Source of the DNA: CAYJBH01 sp964369445
GTDB lineage: Bacteria > Bacillota > Clostridia > Oscillospirales > Ruminococcaceae
Assembly (NCBI GenBank): GCA_964369445.1
Contig: CAYJFU010000046.1
Location: 1-18,082 of the forward strand
Direction of reading: 5' to 3'
Length of the DNA stretch: 18,082 nucleotides
In this document: positions 7,219 through 14,851 of the stretch, piece by piece
How the letters are laid out: each line of letters begins with the position of its first letter
Position numbering within the stretch: position 1 is the stretch's first letter
Made by a program: the position numbers and the translations under genes
The notes under the pieces: model-generated
Databases searched by the model: none
What the model was told of the DNA's origin: nothing
The model's input: the letters and a program-made list of their open reading frames with translations, nothing else

Positions 7219-8547
7219 ATGAATATGCGCAAATTACTGGCAATGCTTACCTGTGTATTACTTTTAACATCTTTACTGGTCGGTTGCTCCGGCGACACTG
7301 CCGCACCGGCTGACGCCGAGCAGGCTCCTGCCGGTGAAGACGCACCTGCAGAGGAGTCCGCTGAGGGCGACGTTACACTGACCTACTGGACAGCGTGGTC
7401 ACCCGATTCCCCGACCGAGACGGAATCCGAAAAGCTTATCGAGCAGTTCCAGACCGATACAGGTATCGGCGTTGATTATGAGCTTATCACCTACGATATG
7501 ATGCACAACAAGGTGCTTGTCGCCAGCAGTGCACAGGACACCCCCGACATAGCTTGGGCTATACCCGAGTGGACAGCTGAGTTTTACAAGATGGGTATAC
7601 TAACCGACCTAACCTCTATGTACGACACATGGGAGGGCAAAAGCGATGTTAACCAAAACGCTATAGATGCCTGCACCATCGACGGCAAAATCCTAGGCGT
7701 TCCCTACGAGATGACGGTTCGCGCTCTGCTTGTTCACCAGTCGTTGCTTGATGCCGGCGGCGTTGATATCCCCGAAACTTGGGACGACATGCTGGCAATA
7801 GGCACAAGCGTTTATGACGCAACAGGTTTTGATGCATTTGGATTTACCGGTGTTGACACTCGTGCCGCACAGGAGATGCTTGTCTACCTAAAACAAAACG
7901 GCCTTGATGTAGCTAACGTTCAGGATGACGGCCTTTACAGAAACACATGGCAGGACAGCCCCGAAACACTTGCCAAAGCAACAGAAGTATTTGAGTACTA
8001 TCAAGGTATGATAGATAACGGTGTTGCCGGTGAGGGCACAAAGACATGGACATGGGAAGATGCAGACACCAACTTTGCCATCGCAAAAGTCGGTATGCAC
8101 GTAGCAGGCAACTGGATGGTTGACTGGGAAAGCACAAACCCGACCGAGATGGAGGACGTTGTCATAGCACCGATTCCGTACAGCGACCAACCTGCAACAT
8201 ACATGGAAGTTAAGCCCCTGTTTATCTTTAACGGCTCTGAGCACGTTGAGGAGGCTTTCCAGCTTGCAACATTCACCTGCAGTGAAGAATATCAGCAAAA
8301 AGCACACGCTGACCGCTCGCCCGTGTCCTCCGTTTACATGGACACAAAGTGGAGCAAAGATTTCCAAGCTCTTGCTGAGTACGGCTTCAGCTACCCCCCT
8401 GTAACACTTAACGGCATAACAAAGGCAATGTATGACTCACTGGGCAAGCTGTTCACAAACGGCGATTCCCCAGAGGAGTGTGCAATATGGCTTTCCGACT
8501 CCATAAACACCGCGCTTCAAGAGAGCGGAGAGTTGAGCCAGGCCTAA
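7219..8547 (+). CDS. Carbohydrate ABC transporter substrate-binding lipoprotein (CUT1 type)
   Basis: The product has 442 residues from the ATG at 7219, supported by GGAAAGGA nine bases upstream; an in-frame upstream ATG at 7180 lacks a site. The N-terminus is a lipoprotein signal: MRK, a hydrophobic stretch, then LLVGC with Cys23 as the lipidated residue. An acidic Ala/Pro/Glu linker (~24-52) precedes the binding domain, which opens with VTLTYWTAW and contains DIAWAIPEWTAEFYKMG and a NWMVDWE segment, typical of MalE/UgpB-like family 1 solute-binding proteins. It acts outside the membrane, delivering a sugar to the two permeases just downstream. The aromatic-rich body suits an oligosaccharide or glycoside, but the ligand cannot be read. 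Neighbouring genes for sensing and oxidation fit an inducible uptake system. Confidence 0.92.
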   Translation: MNMRKLLAMLTCVLLLTSLLVGCSGDTAAPADAEQAPAGEDAPAEESAEGDVTLTYWTAWSPDSPTETESEKLIEQFQTDTGIGVDYELITYDMMHNKVLVASSAQDTPDIAWAIPEWTAEFYKMGILTDLTSMYDTWEGKSDVNQNAIDACTIDGKILGVPYEMTVRALLVHQSLLDAGGVDIPETWDDMLAIGTSVYDATGFDAFGFTGVDTRAAQEMLVYLKQNGLDVANVQDDGLYRNTWQDSPETLAKATEVFEYYQGMIDNGVAGEGTKTWTWEDADTNFAIAKVGMHVAGNWMVDWESTNPTEMEDVVIAPIPYSDQPATYMEVKPLFIFNGSEHVEEAFQLATFTCSEEYQQKAHADRSPVSSVYMDTKWSKDFQALAEYGFSYPPVTLNGITKAMYDSLGKLFTNGDSPEECAIWLSDSINTALQESGELSQA

Positions 8548-8574
8548 ATATTTGTGTGCAACGCTAGTATTTTG

Positions 8575-8581
8575 AAAGGAG
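8575..8581 (+). promoter_or_regulatory. Strong ribosome binding site displaced from its start codon
   Basis: AAAGGAG is a near-perfect Shine-Dalgarno sequence, but nothing sizeable begins after it: the ATG and TTG just behind it run into TAA within six codons. The nearest real start is the permease ATG at 8695, over 100 bases away, on the other side of the inverted repeat. Folding of that repeat would bring this site within about a dozen bases of the permease start. Confidence 0.55.
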
Positions 8582-8583
8582 AT

Positions 8584-8684
8584 GAGGTTGTCGCATTAAA
8601 GACAATTGAGATATTCTTTTAGATTGCTTCCCCTGCTTTTGGCGGGGGAAGCAATCTAAAAGAAGCAAAACAGTGCGACACCTC
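8584..8684. repeat. Two-tier long inverted repeat between binding-protein and permease genes
   Basis: Inner stem: 8614-8636 pairs with 8642-8664 over 23 bp with one T-G wobble and a 5-nt loop, TTTTG. Outer stem: GAGGTTGTCGCA (8584-8595) pairs with TGCGACACCTC (8674-8684) with one bulge. There is no T run after the stem, so a classic terminator is unlikely. Hairpins between a binding-protein gene and its permeases are known in other ABC operons to protect the upstream message and lower permease output; that role fits here. The outer stem also joins the displaced ribosome site to the permease start. Confidence 0.85.
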
Positions 8685-8694
8685 ATTGATTAAT

Positions 8695-9609
8695 ATGGGT
8701 ATTAAAAATAGACGTAACATGTCGATAAAGCAAAGAAAAGTGTTCTATGCCGTATGGATGCTTGTTCCGGCAATAATATTTCTGCTTGCGCTCATAGCCT
8801 ATCCGCTTATACAGGTTTTAACGGACAGCTTTACATACAAACACCTTATAAACCAAAACCTATCGGGTTTTGCCGGCCTAGAAAATTTCAAAAAAGTTAT
8901 ATCCGACGAGCATTTTTTTCAGGCACTGCGCAATACCGTCGTTTGGACAGGGTTTTCGGTGCTTGGTGAGTTTGTGTTTGGTGTTATTACAGCGGCACTT
9001 TTAAATCAAAAGCTCAAGGGTAGGACTGTTTTCAGAACACTGATAATAATACCGTGGCTTGTGCCCGTTATTGTTGCAGGTATGACATGGCAGTGGATGC
9101 TGGATCCCAGTTACGGCATAATAAATCTTTTACTTGTAGAAATGGGTTTGCTCGACCGTTCGTACGACTTCTTTGCAAGCGGCGGCAGTGCAATGGCAAC
9201 CGCTATAATGATTAATGTATGGCGTAGTTTTCCTTATTACACCATTTCGTTACTGGCGGCTATGCAGTCGGTGTCCACAAGCGCGCTGGAAGCCGCAGAA
9301 ATAGACGGTGCGGGCTTGTTTAGGCGGTTCTTTAAAATAATCATGCCGCAGATAAAATCCACCTCGCTTGTGCTTATATTTATGCACATAATATGGACAA
9401 GCATAAACTTTGACTTTATATGGATTTTGACGATGGGTGGGCCGTTTTACTCAACCGAGACACTTCCACTCATGGTTTACAGATATTCAATGCAGGACTA
9501 CAACATCGGTGCCGCTTCGGCTCTGTCAACGATACTCATTATGTTTATGACCGTGATGTTTGTGTTCTACTATCGTATCAGAAATAATATTAGTAAAGAG
9601 CTGTACTAG
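8695..9609 (+). CDS. ABC transporter permease, MalF/UgpA type
   Basis: The product has 304 residues from the ATG at 8695; TTG 8686 and ATG 8719 are alternatives. None of the three has a Shine-Dalgarno sequence directly in front, because the strong one (8575) lies across the hairpin. The protein has about six membrane helices, beginning with an AVWMLVPAIIFLLALIAYPL helix near residue 18, and the EAA cytoplasmic loop EAAEIDGAGLFRRFFKIIMP that docks on the ATPase. Length and order match the first permease of CUT1 sugar importers. It forms a heterodimer with the product of the next gene, 51 bp downstream. No ATPase gene is present; in Firmicutes a shared MsmX/UgpC-type ATPase encoded elsewhere commonly serves such systems. 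Confidence 0.92.
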   Translation: MGIKNRRNMSIKQRKVFYAVWMLVPAIIFLLALIAYPLIQVLTDSFTYKHLINQNLSGFAGLENFKKVISDEHFFQALRNTVVWTGFSVLGEFVFGVITAALLNQKLKGRTVFRTLIIIPWLVPVIVAGMTWQWMLDPSYGIINLLLVEMGLLDRSYDFFASGGSAMATAIMINVWRSFPYYTISLLAAMQSVSTSALEAAEIDGAGLFRRFFKIIMPQIKSTSLVLIFMHIIWTSINFDFIWILTMGGPFYSTETLPLMVYRYSMQDYNIGAASALSTILIMFMTVMFVFYYRIRNNISKELY

Positions 9610-9660
9610 ATAGCGTTGGCACTATTACCCAACATAATCCGAATATCGGAGGACTACAAC

Positions 9661-10500
9661 ATGCTAAGTAAAAGACAAACCACACTCATAAAACATGTGA
9701 TATCCTACATAGTACTCACGTTGTTTGCAATATTTTGCTTTTTCCCCTTGGTCTGGATGATAGTGTCCGCCTTTAAACCGCTTGAAGAGGTTAGAGCGGC
9801 AGTCCCGACCCTCTTCATACAGGATATCAGCATGCGCAATTTTGAAAAGATTATTGAGGTCGGCTTCTTCGGTTTTATAAAAAATAGCCTTATAGTTTCA
9901 ACAGGCGCAACACTAATTTCACTTGCAGTGGCGATACTGGGCGGTTATTCGCTCAGTCGCTTTTACAACGTGAAGTTTGTAAAGGTGACAAACTTTGGCA
10001 TGATGCTCTCGCAGATGATACCGGGCGTGTTGTTGCTGGTGCCACTTTACGTTATCATGCAAAACTTCGGCCTTTTGGGTGATAACATGGTGCATATAGC
10101 GCTTATTGCAGCTTACACTACCTTTGTGGTACCGATTTGCACCTTTANNNNNNNNNNGGTACCGCTGGAACTTGAAGAGGCCGCCGAGATAGACGGTTGC
10201 GGCAAACTTGAAACTATAGTAAAAATTATACTCCCTATCTCTCTACCCAGCATCGTGTCAACCGGACTTTATGCCTTTATCAACGCGTGGAACGAGTTTA
10301 TGTTCGGGTATATATTTGTCAATTCCAACGACGCGAGAACTCTAACTCCTGCTATAATGCTGTTTAAGGGTGCAAATGTTACCGACTGGGGTGCCTTGAT
10401 GGCAGGTTGTGTGTTTGCCGTTGTACCTGTGGCAATAATTTTCATACTACTGCAACGCTTTTTTATATCTGATTTGATGTTTGGAGCGGTAAAAGGGTAA
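9661..10500 (+). CDS. ABC transporter permease, MalG/UgpE type (contains a scaffold gap)
   Basis: About 279 residues as given, from the ATG at 9661, supported by GGAGG seven bases upstream; an upstream in-frame TTG (9616) is not needed. It has a first helix LFAIFCFFPLVWMIVSAFKP, typical of MalG-type permeases, and an EAA loop (ELEEAAEIDGCGKLETIVKI). It ends with a LMFGAVKG-type tail, usual for this family. Ten N at 10148-10157 fall just before the EAA loop. The frame is kept, but family members usually have about eight residues there rather than four, so the true gap is probably longer. It pairs with the preceding permease in the membrane. Confidence 0.9.
   Translation: MLSKRQTTLIKHVISYIVLTLFAIFCFFPLVWMIVSAFKPLEEVRAAVPTLFIQDISMRNFEKIIEVGFFGFIKNSLIVSTGATLISLAVAILGGYSLSRFYNVKFVKVTNFGMMLSQMIPGVLLLVPLYVIMQNFGLLGDNMVHIALIAAYTTFVVPICTFXXXXVPLELEEAAEIDGCGKLETIVKIILPISLPSIVSTGLYAFINAWNEFMFGYIFVNSNDARTLTPAIMLFKGANVTDWGALMAGCVFAVVPVAIIFILLQRFFISDLMFGAVKG
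10148..10157. other. Scaffold gap (10 N) inside permease gene
   Basis: A run of ten unknown bases between ICTF and VPLELEEAA. All three gaps in this window have the same length, so ten is a placeholder and not a measured size. Confidence 0.95.
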
Positions 10501-10553
10501 ATAGTGACGACATAAGTTGAAATGAGCACAATGCATTTTAAAGGTGAACTATA

Positions 10554-12125
10554 ATGAAAGTCCTACTGGTTGATGACAACTATGCCGTCCATCAACACAT
10601 AAAGGAAATAGTGGAAAACAATCGCCTGGACTATCAAGTCCACAGCGCGTACTGTGTTGATGATGCAATGGAGCTTTATGCCACCCATAGGCATGACATC
10701 GCGATAGTGGATATGCATATGCCGGTAAAAAACGGTATAGTATTTTTAAAATGGATTAAGGAGAACCACCATCCGCTCAAAATGATTATACTAAGCGGAT
10801 ACGATGACTATGTCTACATCCGAAATGCATTTTTGCTGGACATTGAAGATTACCTGTTAAAACCTGTAAACGAGGTAGAGATACTGCGTGTGCTCGAAAA
10901 GACACACAAGGAGCTGTCGAATGACCCTCAGCTAAACACAACAAATCAAGAGCTTGTGCTGGTTCAGGAAAAATTTTTAAGTGACGTTACCTTTAAAAAG
11001 CTATTTAATGAGAATGAAATTATTGTCAAAGCAACACACTTGCACATTGATCTACCGCAAAGTGGGTATGTCGTGGCGATAATAAAGTTGCAAATAAAGG
11101 ATTTTACCGCACATGTTTGCGACCACTTTGGCGGTGAAAGTGACAAGCTTTCAACTTATATAATAGGGGCTATCAAGCAAGAATGTGGCACGAACCTTGT
11201 GTTTTGCCAATTGCATCAGGAAAATGAGTTTGTTGTTATAGCCGATGCGTCGCAGGGTTTAAGAAGAGATGATTGGCAAGGCTTGTGGCAAAAGCTGACA
11301 GCAAAACCCAACGTCAATTGCAGTATCACCATCAGCGAGACAAGCGATGACCTGGGGGCGCTGTCGGACATGTACGACCAAGCGGAGCTATTGCAACTGC
11401 ACACGACCCTCACATCGGATCACTGTGTTTTTATGCAAGGGGACGCGTTGCCTTGTAGCAAAAGTGAGGCATGGGAACAAACGATAGCGCTAATTCACTG
11501 CTTTAACGAAGCCGGCGGTTTTAAACAGGTGGACAAGATGCAACAGCATCTCGTGGCGGCAACGTACGATAAGGAGATTATGCGCTTGCCTATGGGCATG
11601 CTGTTAAGCTATGTGCGCGAGTATTGCAAAGCAGTTACGGTTTCAGCACAAAGATGCGAAGAGCAGACACTGAAAAACCAGTTGACCGCCCATGTAAACG
11701 GGGTGTTAAAATACGTACAATATCGCGACCTTTTTCATATAAAGGTTAAACTGTTGCAGTTGTCACAGGTGGTTTGCCTTTTTATGGCGGACATAAATTT
11801 GAGTTCCGGCGACCTAATCTGGAAGATTAAACTGTACCTTGATGAGTTTTACAAAAATGCTACACTTGAAAACACGGCAACACACTTCCACATAAATAAA
11901 AACTACCTGTCTACGCTGTTTAAAAGCAGCGTGGGTATAAACTTTTCCGATTACATCACGCAACTTAAAATGGAACGAGCAAAATATTTACTGGACAATA
12001 CCACGTTGAAAATGTATGAGATATCAGCGCTAGTCGGGTATGAAGATTCAAGATATTTCAGCCAGGTCTTTCGAAAAGCCTACGGCGTCAAGCCCAGCCA
12101 GTATCGACAGGTTGAAAATTTATAA
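10554..12125 (+). CDS. YesN-like response regulator with AraC-type DNA-binding domain
   Basis: The product has 523 residues; AAGGTGA precedes the ATG by six bases. Residues 1-~120 form a receiver domain: acidic Asp7-Asp8, phosphoacceptor Asp53 in VDMHMP, Ser81 and Lys103 in LLKP. A middle region of ~290 residues has no recognised motif, which is usual for YesN proteins. The last ~100 residues form a two-helix-turn-helix AraC domain (NKNYLSTLFKSSVGINF, then YEISALVGYEDSRYFSQVF and KPSQYR). It should be phosphorylated by the YesM-like kinase at 4299 and activate the transporter and aldolase genes. It follows the second permease by 53 bp and is followed 17 bp later by the oxidoreductase, all in one direction. 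Targets are inferred; candidate sites are the palindromes at 6175 and 7131. Confidence 0.93.
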   Translation: MKVLLVDDNYAVHQHIKEIVENNRLDYQVHSAYCVDDAMELYATHRHDIAIVDMHMPVKNGIVFLKWIKENHHPLKMIILSGYDDYVYIRNAFLLDIEDYLLKPVNEVEILRVLEKTHKELSNDPQLNTTNQELVLVQEKFLSDVTFKKLFNENEIIVKATHLHIDLPQSGYVVAIIKLQIKDFTAHVCDHFGGESDKLSTYIIGAIKQECGTNLVFCQLHQENEFVVIADASQGLRRDDWQGLWQKLTAKPNVNCSITISETSDDLGALSDMYDQAELLQLHTTLTSDHCVFMQGDALPCSKSEAWEQTIALIHCFNEAGGFKQVDKMQQHLVAATYDKEIMRLPMGMLLSYVREYCKAVTVSAQRCEEQTLKNQLTAHVNGVLKYVQYRDLFHIKVKLLQLSQVVCLFMADINLSSGDLIWKIKLYLDEFYKNATLENTATHFHINKNYLSTLFKSSVGINFSDYITQLKMERAKYLLDNTTLKMYEISALVGYEDSRYFSQVFRKAYGVKPSQYRQVENL

Positions 12126-12142
12126 AAGACAAGGAGCAATAC

Positions 12143-13120
12143 ATGGAAAAAGTTTTACGTTTTGGCATCGTTGGTGCCGGTTTCATATCCACGAGATTCA
12201 CTTCGGTGCTTAAAGGAGCAATCGGAGTGGAGCCTGTTGCAGTGGCGGAGATGGACTCAGAAAAAGCAAAGGAGTTTTCACAAAAGTTTGGCATCGCAAA
12301 CGTATACTCTTCGGCTGAAGAGCTGTGTGAGAACAGTGACGTTGACGCGGTTTACATAGGTTTACCAAATCATCTGCACCTGCCTATAGCAATGCAGTGC
12401 ATGAAGATGGGCAAGGCGGTAATTTGCGAAAAACCGATGGCAATGACCGTAGATGATGCCGAGATGTTTAGGCAAACCGCGCAAGAAAACGATGTTCTGT
12501 TAATGGAAGGCCTTTGGACAAACTGTCTGCCGGTTTTTCGTAAGGTGAAAGAATGGATTGACACAGGAAAAGTCGGCAAAGTACGGCTTATCGACTCCTC
12601 CTTTTGCGGTCAAGGCGTATACGACCCGAACAGCAGACTTTTTAACAAAAAAATGGGCGGTGGTGCGCTTTATGATGTGGGTGTGTATTCGGTGCGTTTT
12701 GCAATGGGGCTTTTGGGTGTGCCGCAAAAGGTTACCGGTGTCGCAACATTGAGCGAAACCGGAGTGGATGAGCTCTCCATTGTCAATATGACCTATCTAG
12801 ATGGCGCTATTGCAACATCAAGTTGCGGTATGCTTGTGAACTCTGTCGCAAGGGCAAGTGTGTACGGCACAAGCGGCTCGATACAGATAGAAAAGGACTT
12901 TTACACCGCCAAACAGTGTACATTGTACGACAATGACGGCAATGTGGTGCAAACCTTCACCGACGAATTTGAGGACGGGTTTATCTATGAAATAGAGCAT
13001 TTCAGGGATCTATACTTTGCCGGCAAAAAGCAAAGTGACATCATACCGTTGAGCGATACTGTAGAGTGTGCAAAAATATACGATTCGCTGTTGGCACAGT
13101 GGGGATGCAGAGATAGCTAA
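12143..13120 (+). CDS. Gfo/Idh/MocA family NAD(P)-dependent oxidoreductase
   Basis: The product has 325 residues; AAGGAG lies six bases before the ATG. The N-terminal Rossmann fold opens with FGIVGAGFIS. Glu96-Lys97-Pro98 (CEKPMA) is the family's catalytic/cofactor motif. A GGGALYDVGVY segment in the substrate domain is also characteristic. Such enzymes oxidise or reduce hydroxyls of sugars, inositols or glycosides with NAD(P). As the last gene of the block it would convert the imported sugar or a product of it. The sequence suggests the dihydrodiol-dehydrogenase / anhydrofructose-reductase-like branch more than inositol dehydrogenases, but this is a weak impression. Two hairpins follow the stop. 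Confidence 0.9.
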   Translation: MEKVLRFGIVGAGFISTRFTSVLKGAIGVEPVAVAEMDSEKAKEFSQKFGIANVYSSAEELCENSDVDAVYIGLPNHLHLPIAMQCMKMGKAVICEKPMAMTVDDAEMFRQTAQENDVLLMEGLWTNCLPVFRKVKEWIDTGKVGKVRLIDSSFCGQGVYDPNSRLFNKKMGGGALYDVGVYSVRFAMGLLGVPQKVTGVATLSETGVDELSIVNMTYLDGAIATSSCGMLVNSVARASVYGTSGSIQIEKDFYTAKQCTLYDNDGNVVQTFTDEFEDGFIYEIEHFRDLYFAGKKQSDIIPLSDTVECAKIYDSLLAQWGCRDS

Positions 13121-13167
13121 ACTGCAAGGTTGTCATGCTAAAGTTAATCTGGTATAGTTTTGGATTC

Positions 13168-13212
13168 TTTTGGGCTGCTAAACCTGCCAATGGCGGGTGT
13201 AGCAGCCCAAAA
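13168..13212. terminator. Long hairpin after the sugar operon
   Basis: TTTTGGGCTGCTA (13168-13180) pairs perfectly with TAGCAGCCCAAAA (13200-13212), and CCTGCC/GGCGGG continues the stem with one wobble and a 3-nt loop. It lies 47 bp after the oxidoreductase stop, between convergent units. There is only a short T/A edge, so termination efficiency is uncertain. Its apex is the same as that of the 8614-8664 hairpin. Confidence 0.7.
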
Positions 13213-13253
13213 CACGTCAATCTTTTATGCAAGCTGACTATAGAGTGTTTTCA

Positions 13254-13300
13254 CTTAAAAACCACCATATCTTCCCAACAAACCCGTGGTGTTTTTTAAG
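13254..13300. terminator. Bidirectional rho-independent terminator candidate
   Basis: CTTAAAAACCACCA (13254-13267) against GTGGTGTTTTTTAAG (13286-13300): a CACCA/TGGTG stem, flanked by A5 on one side and T6 on the other. It can stop the sugar operon on the plus strand and dpaB on the minus strand (dpaB stop at 13334). The GC part is short. Confidence 0.6.
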
Positions 13301-13333
13301 GTAATAGCATAATTAAAACAGATGTGACACCCA

Positions 13334-13917
13334 CTAACAGTCAAACAGAGGTCTCGTCTGTTTGCCGCAAAGCGCCGCCTCCACCGTATCCAAAACCGCC
13401 GAGTAATTACAAACAAGGCTGTTCGGTTTTTTGTACGGGTCGTCTTGTATGAGCGGCACAAAGTAGTAGTGCTTTGTGTTGACAAGCTGTGCAATATTTT
13501 GAGCAGTTGCCGCAAGTCCGTCGTTTGTCGACAGCGCGATTATTACAGGCCTGCCACCGCGCAGGTGGCTTTTTACCGCCATTGTGACGGTGTTATCGGT
13601 TATGCCGTTTGCAAGTTTTGCAAGTGTGTTGCCGGTGCATGGGCAGACGATAAGTGCGTCAAACATTTTTTGTGGACCGATAGGCTCTNNNNNNNNNNGC
13701 CGACGATATCCGTTATCGGCTGTTTGCCGGTTATGTCGGCAAACGTTTTTGTCCAGTTCGCCGCCGAGCCAAAGCGAGTGTCGATGCCTGAAGAGTGCTC
13801 GGATAAAATGCACTGTAGGTTGTTGCCATCTTTGACAAGCTTTGTCAGCTCGTTTGCAGCATTTTGGAAGTTGCAAAAACTTGCACATACCGCAAAACCC
13901 AAATTTTTACCGTTCAT
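13334..13917 (-). CDS. dpaB: Dipicolinate synthase subunit B (frame broken by a scaffold gap)
   Basis: Also known as spoVFB. With DpaA it makes dipicolinic acid from dihydroxy-tetrahydrodipicolinate in the mother cell late in sporulation. The start ATG (13917-13915) overlaps the dpaA stop as ATGA. Upstream part: NGKNLGFAVCASFCNF, then DTRFGSAANWTKTFADITG. After the gap: EPIGPQ, VCPCTGNTLAKLANGITDN and DDPYKKPNSLV, all matching the flavoprotein-like SpoVFB pattern; the total of ~195 residues is normal. The ten N at 13689-13698 put the two parts in different frames. In the family only a residue or two separate IV from EPIGP, so two missing bases (…GGC-NNA-GAG…) would restore the gene. I regard it as intact in the organism. 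Confidence 0.93.
13689..13698. other. Scaffold gap (10 N) inside dpaB
   Basis: Placeholder gap. Frame analysis needs a length of 2 modulo 3, and the family alignment suggests about 2 bases, so ten is wrong. Confidence 0.9.
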
Positions 13918-14703
13918 ATATGTACCCCCGTATCGGATAGTATTTCGTTTATGGCTTGTAAAACGTAGCCTGCCGCCGTATCGGGGCTGTAACGCGCCGG
14001 CACGGCAAGTGCCCAGTTGACGGTGTAGCCACACGCGGTTGCGTCCTCGGTGACAATGCCGCCCGGTGCCGATGCAAGGTCAAGTAGATAGACATCTCGC
14101 CTTGCCCTTTTTAGTAGGTCATAGCCCAGTATTGGCGCCGGCACGGTGTTGACGATAAAGTGCTTGCCGCCCATATTGTCACCAACACGCAAAAAAGAGC
14201 ATGTCAGGGCGCCTATCGCCTCCGCTTTGGCTCGCTGTTCCGGTTTTCTGGCACACACCGTAACCTTGGCACCAAAGGCAAGCAGTAGACGCGTCATGTG
14301 TTCGGCGATGCGCCCGTATCCGAACATTAACACTTCACTGCCCTGTAACGTGCGGCGGCTGTGGGTCATCATTTCGAAAAGACCACCCTCCGCCGATGCC
14401 ACTGCATTGAGCTGTGAAAAATACTCGCTTTTGGCGTAGTCATGGATTTTTGCGCCGCCCGGATTTTTGCGCCCTTCCAAATCAATAAGTCCGCCGAAAA
14501 TTATTCCGCTGTAGTTTTCGTTGAGCAGGCGCTCAAATGCACGCTGTTCTTTGGCTATGGGTAGNNNNNNNNNNGGGTAGCGGAAACACAACGGCATCGG
14601 CTGTAGCGGCGGCGGACGGCGCTATAAGTTGTGCGCCATGTTCGCTTAAATGTCCTGCTAAAAATGCCTGCCGCTCGTCCTTGCCGATTACGCAGAACGT
14701 CAT
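13914..14703 (-). CDS. dpaA: Dipicolinate synthase subunit A (frame broken by a scaffold gap)
   Basis: Also known as spoVFA; the dehydrogenase-like subunit of dipicolinate synthase. The start is taken as ATG 14703-14701 because GGAGG lies just ahead; an ATG at 14715 overlaps that site. The N-terminal part (CVIGKDERQAFLAGHLSEHG … DAVVFPLP) is followed, after ten N at 14565-14574, by LPIAKEQRAFERLL … GIIFGG. Later come a dinucleotide-binding MLFGYGRIAEHMTRLLLAFGA and LDLASAPGG, both SpoVFA hallmarks. The two parts are in different frames as given; the true gap must be a multiple of three. Compared with relatives, a short conserved stretch after PLP (~a dozen residues) is absent and may be the missing sequence. 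Stop and dpaB start overlap by four bases. Confidence 0.93.
14565..14574. other. Scaffold gap (10 N) inside dpaA, flanked by identical hexamers
   Basis: GGGTAG stands directly on both sides of the N run. Removing the N and one hexamer copy would join the frames exactly (…FPLPIAKEQ…). This may be an unmerged contig overlap, or a collapsed stretch with missing family-conserved residues. Confidence 0.9.
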
Positions 14704-14734
14704 ATAGACCTCCATAAGTTTTTGTCCTATACGT

Positions 14735-14742
14735 ATTGTATG
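14735..14742 (-). promoter_or_regulatory. Sigma-E/K-like -10 element upstream of dpaA
   Basis: The minus strand reads CATACAATA, which matches the sigma-E -10 (CATACAnT) and the sigma-K -10 (CATAnnnTA), ~32 bp before the dpaA start. No convincing -35 is visible at the right distance. In B. subtilis this operon is transcribed by sigma-K in the mother cell, which fits. Confidence 0.45.
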
Positions 14743-14791
14743 CTAAAACACGTTTACTTGATATAAAGTTAAAGAAAATTTCGTATAACTG

Positions 14792-14820
14792 TTTATTTTT
14801 TAGTCGATTTACTATATACT
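14792..14820 (+). promoter_or_regulatory. Candidate promoter of murC
   Basis: TATACT (14815-14820) with a weak TTTATT (14792-14797) 17 bp upstream. Transcription would begin near 14827, after the ATG at 14825, which favours the second ATG (14852) as the murC start. Confidence 0.4.
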
Positions 14821-14851
14821 TAATATGTATAGACTTTTTTGGGACTTGAGT

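Noticed and set aside
8584..8664. The long hairpin after the binding-protein gene as an ordinary terminator
   Set aside because: There is no T run after the stem, and the permease genes that must be co-expressed lie just downstream. A stabilising or translational role fits better.
13334..14703. dpaA and dpaB as pseudogenes
   Set aside because: All frame breaks coincide with N runs of placeholder length. The flanking protein parts are well conserved and continuous.
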